Assembly (NCBI RefSeq): GCF_003851545.1 | Contig: NZ_BHVX01000009.1 | Location: 62,001 to 126,000 of the forward strand | Length of the DNA: 64,000 nt | Source: Ralstonia sp. SET104 | Lineage (GTDB): Bacteria; Pseudomonadota; Gammaproteobacteria; Burkholderiales; Burkholderiaceae | Direction: 5' to 3' | Shown here: positions 16,792 through 24,978 of the stretch, one piece after another | How positions within the stretch are numbered: the first letter of the stretch is position 1 | Layout: the number at the start of each line of letters is the position of its first letter | Notes under the pieces: model-generated | Seen by the model: only the letters and a program-made list of their open reading frames with translations | What the model was told of the DNA's origin: nothing | The model's database searches: none | Made by a program: the position numbers and the translations under genes

Positions 16792-18579
16792 TTAGAACAG
16801 GTCGGCTTCGAGTGCCATCAGCGTCGCGCCGCCGGCACGTGCCATGCGAATCTGCGAAGCCGTCTCAGGCAACAGCTTGGCAAAGTAGAAGCGTGCGGTC
16901 GCCAGCTTGACCTTGTAGAACGTGTCGCCGCTGTCTTGCTTTTCCAGGGCGATCTTGGCCATGCGAGCCCAGAAATACGAGAACACCAGATGGCCGACCA
17001 CACGCAGGTACGGCACAGCAGCCGCGCCCACTTCGTCCGGGTTCGCCATGGCCTTCATGCCGATTTCCATGGTCAGCTTCTGGACCTTGTCACCGATGTC
17101 GGCCAGTGGGTTGACGAACTCCTGCATGGCTTCGTTGGTGCCTTCGGCTTCCACGAAGTCCTGCACCAGCTTGCCGAACTTCTTCATCTTGGCGCCCATG
17201 TCGCCCAGAATTTTGCGGCCCAGCAGATCCAGCGACTGCACGGTGTTCGTGCCTTCGTAGATCATGTTGATGCGGGCGTCGCGCACGTACTGCTCCATGC
17301 CCCATTCGGCAATGTAGCCGTGGCCGCCGAAGACCTGCATGCCTTCGTTGGTGGAGATGAATGCGTTGTCGCTCAGGAAAGCCTTGGCGATCGGGGTGAG
17401 CAGCGCAACCAGATCAGCGGCATCCTTGCGTGCGGCTTCGTCCGAATGCGACAGCTCGCGGTCGATCTGCAGCGCGATCCAGTACGAGAATGCGCGGCCG
17501 CCTTCGGCAAAGGCGCGCTGCGTCAGCAGCATGCGGCGCACGTCCGGGTGCACGATGATCGGGTCGGCCGGCTTGTCCGGTGCCTTCGGGCCCGACAGGC
17601 TGCGCATCTGCAGACGTTCCTTGGCGTAGGCGGCCGAGTTTTGGTACGCGACTTCGGTCAGGCCCAGGCTCTGCATGCCAACGCCCAGGCGGGCGGCGTT
17701 CATCATCACGAACATGGCGTTCAGGCCCTTGTTCGGCTCGCCAACCATCCAGCCGCGTGCGCCGTCCAGGTTGATCACGCAGGTCGCGTTGCCGTGAATG
17801 CCCATCTTGTGCTCGATGGAGCCGCACTTCACCGTGTTGCGCTCGCCCGGGTTGCCGTTGGCATCGGGGATGAACTTCGGCACCACAAACAGCGAGATAC
17901 CCTTCGTGCCGCCGGGTGCATCCGGCAGGCGGGCCAGCACCAGGTGGATGATGTTTTCAGACAGGTCATGCTCGCCTGCCGAGATGAAAATCTTCGTGCC
18001 GGTGATGGCGTACGAGCCATCGGCCAGCGGTTCGGCCTTGGTACGCAGGATGCCGAGGTCGGTGCCGCAGTGCGGCTCGGTCAGGCACATCGTGCCAGTC
18101 CACACGCCCGAGACCAGCTTGGGCAGGTAACGCTGCTTGAGTTCATCGGTGCCGTGCGCGTGCAAGGCTTCATACGCGCCGTGCGACAGGCCCGGGTACA
18201 TCGTCCACGCCTGGTTGGCCGAGTTCAGCATCTCGTACAACGCGTTGTTGATCAGGATGGGCAGGCCCTGGCCACCATATTCCGGATCGCAGCCCAGTGC
18301 GGGCCAGCCAGCCTCGACATACTGTTGATACGCTTCCTTGAAGCCCTTGGGTGCGGTCACCACGCCGTCGCCATGGTACGTGCAGCCTTCGCGATCGCCG
18401 GATTGGTTGATCGGGAAGATGACTTCCGAGCAGAACTTGCCGGCTTCCTCGATCACCTGATTGATGGTGTCGGCATCGATCTCCGCGTGCTGCGGCATCT
18501 CCTTCAGGTGGTTCTCGACGCCGAGAAGCTCATGGAGGACAAACTGCATGTCGCGCAACGGTGCGGTGTATTGACCCAT
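16792..18579 (-). CDS. Acyl-CoA dehydrogenase, long form with extra C-terminal domain
   Basis: At 595 residues this is longer than the roughly 380-residue core family. It has the usual three domains (MCLTEPHCGTDLG in the middle domain, QVFGGHGYIAEWGMEQYVRD and INMIYEGTNTVQ in the C-domain) followed by an additional helical domain of about 130 residues as in FadE-type PF12806 proteins. It is an FAD enzyme introducing the alpha-beta double bond of acyl-CoA. AAGGAG stands before MGQYTAPL. It is the second gene of the operon, 49 bases after the TetR gene. Confidence 0.92.
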   Translation of the reverse strand: MGQYTAPLRDMQFVLHELLGVENHLKEMPQHAEIDADTINQVIEEAGKFCSEVIFPINQSGDREGCTYHGDGVVTAPKGFKEAYQQYVEAGWPALGCDPEYGGQGLPILINNALYEMLNSANQAWTMYPGLSHGAYEALHAHGTDELKQRYLPKLVSGVWTGTMCLTEPHCGTDLGILRTKAEPLADGSYAITGTKIFISAGEHDLSENIIHLVLARLPDAPGGTKGISLFVVPKFIPDANGNPGERNTVKCGSIEHKMGIHGNATCVINLDGARGWMVGEPNKGLNAMFVMMNAARLGVGMQSLGLTEVAYQNSAAYAKERLQMRSLSGPKAPDKPADPIIVHPDVRRMLLTQRAFAEGGRAFSYWIALQIDRELSHSDEAARKDAADLVALLTPIAKAFLSDNAFISTNEGMQVFGGHGYIAEWGMEQYVRDARINMIYEGTNTVQSLDLLGRKILGDMGAKMKKFGKLVQDFVEAEGTNEAMQEFVNPLADIGDKVQKLTMEIGMKAMANPDEVGAAAVPYLRVVGHLVFSYFWARMAKIALEKQDSGDTFYKVKLATARFYFAKLLPETASQIRMARAGGATLMALEADLF

Positions 18580-18628
18580 CTTGGGCTCCTTAGGTGTTGC
18601 TGCGCGGCCTGCTAGGTGTGCTGCCGCG

Positions 18629-19282
18629 TCAGGTACGGTAAGACTGAATGAGTTTGTTAAGCGCCACCATGGCCAGCTCGGCGCTATTCGGCAACCGCAG
18701 GAAACGCGCATCGTGATGCAGACCCAGCTCCAGGCTGTACATCTCGAAGAGCATCAACTGCGGGTCCGCTTCTGCACGCAGATGGCCTTCTTCCTTTGCC
18801 TGTGCGATCGCGCGGGCCAATGCTGCACGCCAGATCGTCACGCTCTTGACGAGTTCGTCGCGCACCGGGCTTTCGGCACGATCGTCGTACTCCACCGCGC
18901 CGCTGATATAGATGCAGCCCGTGGTCACTTCCTGAATGCGGCGTTCCATCCAGCGCCGCACCATGCTCCACAGGCGCGGCAGACCGCGCGGTTCCGTCAA
19001 GCTCGGGTAGAAGACTTCCTGCTCGAACCGTTTGTGATACTCGCGAACCACTTCCACTTGCAGATCCTCGCGTGAACCGAAGTGCGCGAACACCCCGCTC
19101 TTGCTCATCTGCATGCGCTCCGCGAGCACACCGATCGTCAATCCTTCCAATCCGTCGCGCGAGGCCAGTTCCAGCGCGGCATCGAGAATCGCTGCACGCG
19201 TCAGCTCGCCTTTGCGCATCGGCGTGGCTGCTGCGTGCGTCGCTGCATGAGTCGATTCAAGACGAGCGGTCGGGTGACGCAT
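18629..19282 (-). CDS. TetR family regulator heading the beta-oxidation operon
   Basis: The 217-residue protein has an N-terminal TetR helix-turn-helix (LTRAAILDAALELASRDG then MQMSKSGVFAHFGSREDL, residues 25-75) and a TetR_C_33-like ligand domain (FEQEVFYPSL, GCIYISGAVEYDDR). A long-chain acyl-CoA ligand is likely from the operon context but is not shown by sequence. GGAGAG precedes the ATG. As first gene of the operon it probably represses itself and the downstream acd, fadB and fadA; paired palindromes lie about 120 bases upstream. Confidence 0.88.
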   Translation of the reverse strand: MRHPTARLESTHAATHAAATPMRKGELTRAAILDAALELASRDGLEGLTIGVLAERMQMSKSGVFAHFGSREDLQVEVVREYHKRFEQEVFYPSLTEPRGLPRLWSMVRRWMERRIQEVTTGCIYISGAVEYDDRAESPVRDELVKSVTIWRAALARAIAQAKEEGHLRAEADPQLMLFEMYSLELGLHHDARFLRLPNSAELAMVALNKLIQSYRT

Positions 19283-19399
19283 GATGTTTCTCTCCGTTCT
19301 TTTCTGGGGCGTGACACGCGAAAAACTGGCTTCTTGCAGGGCGCCTTTCGCGTGCCGGGCAGGACTGTAAACCAGCCTGCGCAAACACTCTAGCCCAAA

Positions 19400-19435
19400 A
19401 TCGAACGGTCGTTCAATTATTTACAGGGCCCTGTA
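19400..19435. promoter_or_regulatory. Tandem palindromes, candidate TetR operators
   Basis: Two symmetric sites lie almost back to back. The first is GAACG-GT-CGTTC (19403-19414, inside an AT-flanked frame). The second is TACAGGGCCCTGTA (19422-19435), a perfect 14-base palindrome. The first has the size and symmetry of TetR-family operators. Binding by the adjacent regulator is inference. Confidence 0.5.
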
Positions 19436-19548
19436 TAGCGGCAAGTGTTTTATTAGAAAGGCGCATCTAAATGAAAGCACCGGAAAGGCGACTTTCGCGC
19501 TGCAGCGTGAATCCCGCAAACCCTTTAATCAAAAGACTTTGCTGGGTG

Positions 19549-19579
19549 TGCGCTGCACCCATGAAACGCGTGCAGCGCA
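19549..19579 (-). terminator. Hairpin upstream of the TetR operon, weak terminator candidate
   Basis: A perfect 10-bp stem (19549-19558 with 19570-19579) and 11-base loop lies about 55 bases beyond the CoA-transferase stop. A T-rich stretch follows only some 15 bases later on the minus strand, so termination efficiency is uncertain. Confidence 0.45.
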
Positions 19580-19633
19580 GCATGCTCGACGGGTTTTCTA
19601 GTGCTACCCATCAGTAAATAAACAGGCCGAAAA

Positions 19634-21298
19634 TCAGACCGGCGTGATGCCTGCACACATGGGGCCGCGGCGGAAGATGCGCACGTCCATTTCACGCAGG
19701 TCGGCTGCCACGGCGACTTCTGCGGCGCATTGGTCGAGCACGTCACGCTGCAGGTCGATGCCGGGTGCGATTTCGGTGAGCGTAAGGCGCCGGCCACCCC
19801 GCCCGTCCTCACGCATTTCGAAGACGGCGCGCTCGGTCACATAGCGCACCGGAATGCCAGAGCGCGCCGCGTACTCGCCGTTGAAGGTGAGGTGCGACAC
19901 GGCGGGCACGATCTTCTTGAGCCGCCCTTCCCGCACGATGCGCAGCTTGCCGTCTTCCGCCTCGACCTGCAGGCCGCCGGCGGTGAGCGTGCCCATGAAC
20001 ACCACCGAGCGTGCGCTCTGCGTGATGTTGATAAAGCCGCCGACACCCGCGACTACGGTATCGCCGCCCTCGCCGAACAGGCTCACGTTGACGTTGCCGG
20101 CGCCATCCAATTCAGCGAGACCGAGGATGGCGAGGTCGATGCCGCCGCCTTCGTAGAAGTCGAACTGCGCGGGTTGGTCGACCACGGCTTCGGGATACGC
20201 CGATGCGCCAAAACTCAAGCCATCTGCTGGCGTGCCACCGATAGGACCGGCTTCCACGGTGAGCGTGAAGCCACGCGCGCCCTCCTGTTCGGCCAAGGCA
20301 CCGACAGCGGCCGGCATGCCGACGCCCAGGTTCACCACGCGCGGCTGCTGCGCCATCAGTTCCAACACGGCGCGGCGCTGCACCAGCGTCCGAGCATCAA
20401 GGGCACCGTGCAGGCTGGTTTCCAATGCTTCACCGGCTTCGATGGCGTCTTCCTTGAGTTGAGTCGCCTCGCCTTGCCAGGGGCGGATGTACGTCGGATT
20501 GAACGCCTCGCCAAAGGTCATCTGGTGTTCGGCTTCGTCATCAGCAACAACCACATAATCGACGAGGATGCCTGGCACGTGAATCGCCTGGAGGTTGTCA
20601 TGCCGATCAACCAGCCGACGCACCTGCGCGATGACGATGCCGCCGGAGTTGCGCGCAGCCTGCGCCATGGCCAGCAGTTCGTGATGGAAGGCTTCTTCGT
20701 GTGTGCTGATGTTGCCGCGCGGGTCGGCCGCCGTGCCGCGCAGGAAGACGCAGTGCAGCGGGAAGCTGGGGTAGAACAGGTAGTCTTCGCCGCGAAAGCG
20801 TTCGTACTCGACCCACGAGGCTGAGCCCGCCGAACGTGCCGCCTTGGCGCGCGCATTTATGGCGGCGCCCTGGTAACGCGCATCAAGCTCCGTGCGTGGA
20901 TCGACAAAAGTGTGCAGACCCATTTTGGTCAGCACGCCAGGCTTGCCGCCCGCGATAGCGCGATACAGATGCGTGAGCACGCCCTGCGGCACGTTGAACG
21001 CATCGCATTGCTCAGCGAGTGCCATGTCTGCCAGCCGCGTGGCGGAACGCCAATGGCCGCCGACCACACAGCGCGTCATGCCAGGATTGCCGAAATGGTT
21101 GACGCCGCGCGTGGCACGATCGCCCTGCCCGGCGGAGTAGACCAGCGTGAGATCGCGCGGCTCGCCGGTGGTCAGAAAGCGGCGTTCCAGCGCATGCGTG
21201 ACGGCCTCTGCATGGCCCGCGCCGACAAACCCGGCGCACGCGACTGTCCAACCTGGCTGCACCAACCGCGCCGCTTCATCGGCTGTGATGACTTGCAT
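19634..21298 (-). CDS. Acyl-CoA:carboxylate CoA-transferase (propionate CoA-transferase / YdiF-like)
   Basis: This 554-residue protein is a fused alpha-beta class I CoA-transferase. The first half begins with MQVITADEAARLVQPGW and includes the conserved glycine-rich CAGFVGAGH. The second half carries VEAGPIGGTPADGLSFGAS, where the Glu of ExGxxGG is the family nucleophile that forms the glutamyl-CoA intermediate. It moves CoA between short-chain acids. GGAGGA precedes the ATG. It lies upstream of the fad operon on the same strand but is separated from it by a hairpin. Confidence 0.88.
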   Translation of the reverse strand: MQVITADEAARLVQPGWTVACAGFVGAGHAEAVTHALERRFLTTGEPRDLTLVYSAGQGDRATRGVNHFGNPGMTRCVVGGHWRSATRLADMALAEQCDAFNVPQGVLTHLYRAIAGGKPGVLTKMGLHTFVDPRTELDARYQGAAINARAKAARSAGSASWVEYERFRGEDYLFYPSFPLHCVFLRGTAADPRGNISTHEEAFHHELLAMAQAARNSGGIVIAQVRRLVDRHDNLQAIHVPGILVDYVVVADDEAEHQMTFGEAFNPTYIRPWQGEATQLKEDAIEAGEALETSLHGALDARTLVQRRAVLELMAQQPRVVNLGVGMPAAVGALAEQEGARGFTLTVEAGPIGGTPADGLSFGASAYPEAVVDQPAQFDFYEGGGIDLAILGLAELDGAGNVNVSLFGEGGDTVVAGVGGFINITQSARSVVFMGTLTAGGLQVEAEDGKLRIVREGRLKKIVPAVSHLTFNGEYAARSGIPVRYVTERAVFEMREDGRGGRRLTLTEIAPGIDLQRDVLDQCAAEVAVAADLREMDVRIFRRGPMCAGITPV

Positions 21299-21338
21299 GT
21301 CTCCTCCGTCTTGTTGTGTTTTTTAGATACCTGTACCG

Positions 21339-22607
21339 CTAATACTGTGCTGCGCGCCCGCTGATGACCACGCCCAGGCGCACGAGCCGGTAGGCGCACC
21401 AATCCGCCAATCGCCACCACCAGCGGCGTGCGGCGTGCGCATCGGCCAAGATGCGGCGCGCGTGATGTGCGATGGCCTCTTCCAGCGCGCTGCGCAATTC
21501 GCTGGCGACGGTGGCATCCCAGGCGACCACATTGGCCTCGCGTGCGAGCAACAGGCTGAACGGGTCGATATTGCTGGAGCCGACCGTGGCCCAGCGGTCA
21601 TCCGCCACCGCCACCTTGGCGTGCAGGAAGCTGGCGGTGTATTCGTAGATTTCGACGCCATCGCGTAGCAGCAAGTGATACAGCGAGCGCGTCGCGTAAT
21701 GCTGCAATCGGTATTCAACCTGCCCCTGCAGCAACAAGCGAACACGCACACCGCGCCGCCGGCATGCGGCCAGGGCGCGCATGAAGCGCACGCCCGGCAG
21801 GAAGTACGCGTTGGCGATGATCACCTCGTGCCGGGCCGCACCCAGCGCGCGCAGATACTCGCGCTCGATCGCGCGCCGGTTGCGCACGTTGTCGCGCAGT
21901 ACCAGCGAAGCCAACACGGTGCCCGGTGCACGATCGCTTTCTCGCCCGGATGCTCCGCGATGGCGTGGCCGCGGCGTATCAGTCATCACCGGAAACTCGG
22001 CGGCAACGCCCGTCACGCCCATCTCGCGCACGCCCGCACGCACGCCCATCTGCCACCAGAGCCGGTCGACCGTCAGCGCAATCTGCGCGACCAGCGGCCC
22101 TCTCACCCGCACGGCAAAGTCGTAGCGCGGCCCCAGCGCGGCGTCGTGGAATGGCGCGTGGTTCAGGTCATCAATGATATTGATGCCGCCCACAAACGCC
22201 ACGTCGTCATCGATGACAGCGATCTTGCGATGCAACCGCCGCAGGTACCGCCGTTGCAGGCGGAAGCCGCGCACGGGCCGATAGATGCGCAAGGTCACGC
22301 CCACCGCTTCCAGCTTGGCGGCGATACCGGCAGGCAGCAAGCCGGTGCCGAAGCCGTCGATGGTCAGGCGGACGTCTACGCCGCGGCGTGCGGCGCGCGC
22401 GAGCGCTTCGGTCACGCTGTGCGCGGCAGCGTCGTCGGTGTAGATGTAGGTTTCGAGCGCGACGCGGCGTTGCGCGGCGTCGATGGATTCGATCAATGCG
22501 GGGAAAAACTCGGCGCCGCCGCACAGCAGATCGACGTCATTGCCCGGCAGGGGCTTGCCCCGCCGCCACTCGGAGCGCAGCGGACCCGCATCGCGTACGA
22601 CCCTCAT
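21339..22607 (-). CDS. clsB: Cardiolipin synthase B-type phospholipase D family protein
   Basis: This 422-residue protein has the two HKD motifs that form one PLD active site: HRKIAVIDDDVAFVGGIN near residue 135 and HAKVAVADDRWATVGSSN near residue 330. Lack of N-terminal transmembrane helices and the partner gene fit ClsB (E. coli YbhO) rather than ClsA. It makes cardiolipin or phosphatidylglycerol by phosphatidyl transfer. Its ATG overlaps the stop of the EEP-family gene by four bases, reproducing the E. coli ybhP-clsB order. Confidence 0.9.
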   Translation of the reverse strand: MRVVRDAGPLRSEWRRGKPLPGNDVDLLCGGAEFFPALIESIDAAQRRVALETYIYTDDAAAHSVTEALARAARRGVDVRLTIDGFGTGLLPAGIAAKLEAVGVTLRIYRPVRGFRLQRRYLRRLHRKIAVIDDDVAFVGGINIIDDLNHAPFHDAALGPRYDFAVRVRGPLVAQIALTVDRLWWQMGVRAGVREMGVTGVAAEFPVMTDTPRPRHRGASGRESDRAPGTVLASLVLRDNVRNRRAIEREYLRALGAARHEVIIANAYFLPGVRFMRALAACRRRGVRVRLLLQGQVEYRLQHYATRSLYHLLLRDGVEIYEYTASFLHAKVAVADDRWATVGSSNIDPFSLLLAREANVVAWDATVASELRSALEEAIAHHARRILADAHAARRWWWRLADWCAYRLVRLGVVISGRAAQY

Positions 22608-23350
22608 GGGCGCGCCAGTTCAGCCAGCAGGGGCACGTGGTCGGAGCGCTGCGCCCACTCACGTCCGGTCAGCGCGTGCGCGCGTTCGATGTCGAAGCCG
22701 CGCACGTAGATGCGGTCCAGCCTCAGCCAAGGCATGTGGCTCGGAAACGTGCGCACCGGGCGAGCATTGGCGGCCTTGTCGGCCACCTCCGTAGCGGCCA
22801 GGGCCTGGCAGATCATGCGATCGAGCCGATTGTTCCAATCGTTGAAATCGCCCGCCACCACGAGCGGCGCGTCCTTTGGCACCACGGAGCACACGCGGTC
22901 GATGAGCGCCTCGGCCTGGCGCTGCCGGCTGCGCGCAAACAGGCCGAAATGTGCGCACAGCAAATGCACCTCGCCAAAGCCGAGATCAGTCACGGCGTGC
23001 AACAAGCCGCGCTGCTCGAAACGGTGGTCGGAGATGTCGAGGTTTTCCGACAGCAGGATCGGAAAGCGCGACAGGATGGCGTTGCCATGATGTCCATGCT
23101 CGTACACGGCGTTGCGGCCGTAGACGGTGTGCGGATAGACGTCGGTCGCCAGATAACGCAGTTGCGTGTAGTTCGGATCGAACAGCTCGGCGGCAACCAG
23201 CCGGTCGTTACGGTCCTGCACTTCCTGCAGGAAGACGATGTCGGCATCCATGGTGTGCAAGCCCTGCCGCACGTCATGCACGCGCACGCGCCGCGCAATA
23301 CCCGTCACGCCCTTATGGATGTTGTAGGTGGCGACGCGCAAACGCAGCAT
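22604..23350 (-). CDS. Endonuclease/exonuclease/phosphatase family protein (YbhP-like)
   Basis: This 248-residue EEP-fold protein has the family metal/active-site blocks: ATYNIHKG at the start, FLQEVQDR (catalytic Glu), HFGLFARSR, VVAGDFNDWN and a C-terminal RSDHVPLLAEL (His-containing). There is no signal peptide. Its substrate is unknown; the family includes nucleases and phosphoinositide-type phosphatases. The coupled clsB gene suggests phospholipid metabolism. It starts one base after the nudB stop. Confidence 0.87.
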   Translation of the reverse strand: MLRLRVATYNIHKGVTGIARRVRVHDVRQGLHTMDADIVFLQEVQDRNDRLVAAELFDPNYTQLRYLATDVYPHTVYGRNAVYEHGHHGNAILSRFPILLSENLDISDHRFEQRGLLHAVTDLGFGEVHLLCAHFGLFARSRQRQAEALIDRVCSVVPKDAPLVVAGDFNDWNNRLDRMICQALAATEVADKAANARPVRTFPSHMPWLRLDRIYVRGFDIERAHALTGREWAQRSDHVPLLAELARP

Positions 23351-23351
23351 G

Positions 23352-23837
23352 TCAGACCTGGTCCTTTGTCAGTGCCGCTTGACGCGCGTTGTAGGCGGCC
23401 ATGCGTTCGGGCAACTGCAGGATGGCCTCGGCGTTGCTGCGCGAGAAGCAGCGCGCGGCGGCCTCTTCATAGGGCAGCCATTCGGCCTGCACATGCTCAC
23501 GCGGCGACATCCGCACCGGCACCTTGCTGCTCACCAGCAGGCCAAACCAATGCTCGGTGTTGCGCGTAATGCCCGGCGCGTAGCGGTGCCGCCAGCGCGG
23601 GTAGATTTCGTATTCGATGTGATGGCCCCAGTCAATCAGATGATGCTGGGCCGAGTCGATGCCGGTTTCTTCCAGCACCTCGCGGTGCGCGGTGTCGGCC
23701 AAGGGCTCGTCGAGCGCATCGCAACTGCCCGTCACGGATTGCCAGAACCCCGGATGATCTGCCCGCTCCATCACCAACACGTGCAAGTCTGGCGTGTGAA
23801 TGACGACGAGAACGGAGACGGGAATCTTGTGCGGCAT
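23352..23837 (-). CDS. nudB: Dihydroneopterin triphosphate diphosphatase (Nudix)
   Basis: This 161-residue Nudix hydrolase has the box GSCDALDEPLADTAHREVLEETGI (residues about 35-58), with the REVLEETG core in place. The opening MPHKIPVSVLVVIHTPDLHVLVMER and length match NudB, which removes pyrophosphate from dihydroneopterin triphosphate in folate synthesis. The position downstream of aspS is also usual for nudB. The internal ATG at 23837 was used; the preceding 16 in-frame residues look non-coding. Confidence 0.88.
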   Translation of the reverse strand: MPHKIPVSVLVVIHTPDLHVLVMERADHPGFWQSVTGSCDALDEPLADTAHREVLEETGIDSAQHHLIDWGHHIEYEIYPRWRHRYAPGITRNTEHWFGLLVSSKVPVRMSPREHVQAEWLPYEEAAARCFSRSNAEAILQLPERMAAYNARQAALTKDQV

Positions 23838-23954
23838 GGGTGCGGGTTGCTGCGTGCTTCGATGGGCAGCGCCAGCGCGCTGCAAAGCAATAGCTTACCG
23901 CAGCCAGAAGCGTGCCATCGTGACGTTCAGCATGCTGCCATGCCGTGGCAGCAA

Positions 23955-24815
23955 TCAAGCAGCGCGTAGCGGTCCCTGCCCGGTACGGGTGCGGACGAGC
24001 CACAGTGCCGTTTCGTCCGTGGCGGTCTCGTGGCCAAGCTCACGGCGCGCCACGGCCAGCACCGGATCGAGCATCGCAGCATAATCGTCGGCCGCGCGCT
24101 GCGATTGCGCCCACAGCGCTTCCGTGCGCTCGCCGAGTTGCTGACGCAGCGCAGCGAGCTGCGTGGTCAACTCGCGTTCGCGATTGCCCAGCGTGTTGAA
24201 TTTCTGAATGAGGAAGCGCTGCACATCGGTCTGCTCCGATTGCGCGTTGGCCTGGTCAAAGCGTTCAACAATGGCCGAGGTTTCGCGCTCAATGCGATGC
24301 AGTTCGCTGGTGCCCTCGCGTTCGGCAGTTTCAAGCGCCTGCAGGGCGCGGCGTTCGGCCTGCAAGACGCGCGCATGGTCGGCAAAGCGATGCTCGGCCG
24401 CCAAGTGAGCCTCGGCCAGCACGCGCGGTGTGTCGTACACGAGCGGATGCACGAGCATGCCCGGTGCGGCAGGTGGCAACGCTGTCTCGGGCAAACGCAG
24501 GTTGGCGACGGCATGCAACCAGTGCATGCGCTGCGCCGATAGGTGACCCAGCGCACGCATCGCCTTGGCCAAACCAGACGGTGATGCCGATGGGGTTGCG
24601 GCCGAATGTGCGCTCTGCGCCGCCGCGGCAATCTCGGGCACGCAAGCCGCAACGGTTGTGGCCACAGCCTCGGTCATGGCCATGGCCGCGCGGCGGGTGG
24701 CGCGGCGAATCTCAATCCAGGCCAAGGTCATCACCATCAGCGCGGCGATCAGCCAAGTCAGCAGGAACTCGGCATGTGCGACGACCCAAGTGCGCGCAAA
24801 GTCGATGTAGTCCAT
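23955..24815 (-). CDS. Membrane-anchored coiled-coil protein of unknown function
   Basis: This 286-residue protein is unrecognised. One N-terminal transmembrane helix (residues 16-35, FLLTWLIAALMVMTLAWIEI) is followed by an Ala-rich segment and a long charged helical stretch (residues 140-240; HRFADHARVLQAERRALQALETAE and later heptad-like runs), consistent with a coiled coil. AAGGAGG is eight bases before the ATG. It lies between aspS and nudB on the same strand, but after the aspS terminator. It could be a cell-envelope scaffold; that is inference. Confidence 0.75.
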   Translation of the reverse strand: MDYIDFARTWVVAHAEFLLTWLIAALMVMTLAWIEIRRATRRAAMAMTEAVATTVAACVPEIAAAAQSAHSAATPSASPSGLAKAMRALGHLSAQRMHWLHAVANLRLPETALPPAAPGMLVHPLVYDTPRVLAEAHLAAEHRFADHARVLQAERRALQALETAEREGTSELHRIERETSAIVERFDQANAQSEQTDVQRFLIQKFNTLGNRERELTTQLAALRQQLGERTEALWAQSQRAADDYAAMLDPVLAVARRELGHETATDETALWLVRTRTGQGPLRAA

Positions 24816-24915
24816 CTAAACCATCCTCCTTCGTTGTCACCCAACGTGACAGAAACGAAAGATTCGGTTTAGCACGCAATGTTCCCGATTGCCGCATGCA
24901 GCCCAACGCATGCTC

Positions 24916-24955
24916 AAAAACAAACCGCGCCGCCCTTGCGGGTCGGCGCGGTTTG
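24916..24955 (-). terminator. Terminator after aspS
   Basis: A perfect 12-bp GC-rich stem (arms 24921-24932 and 24944-24955, 11-base loop) is followed on the minus strand by T5. Confidence 0.9.
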
Positions 24956-24978
24956 TTGTGCAGCGCAAATACGGACGC

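Larger units (their letters stand above)
19283..19633. other. Upstream region of the TetR-fad operon
   Basis: This gap of about 350 bases has no gene. It holds two palindromes (19400-19435) and an inverted repeat at 19549-19579. The fad operon promoter should lie between the palindromes and 19282. No exact -35/-10 pair is claimed. Confidence 0.6.

Noticed and set aside
12717-16910. Very long plus-strand open frame of about 1397 codons
   Set aside because: It lies antisense to fadA and fadB, which have full domain signatures. The frame is open only because of GC-rich codon bias, has Arg/His-rich composition and matches no family.
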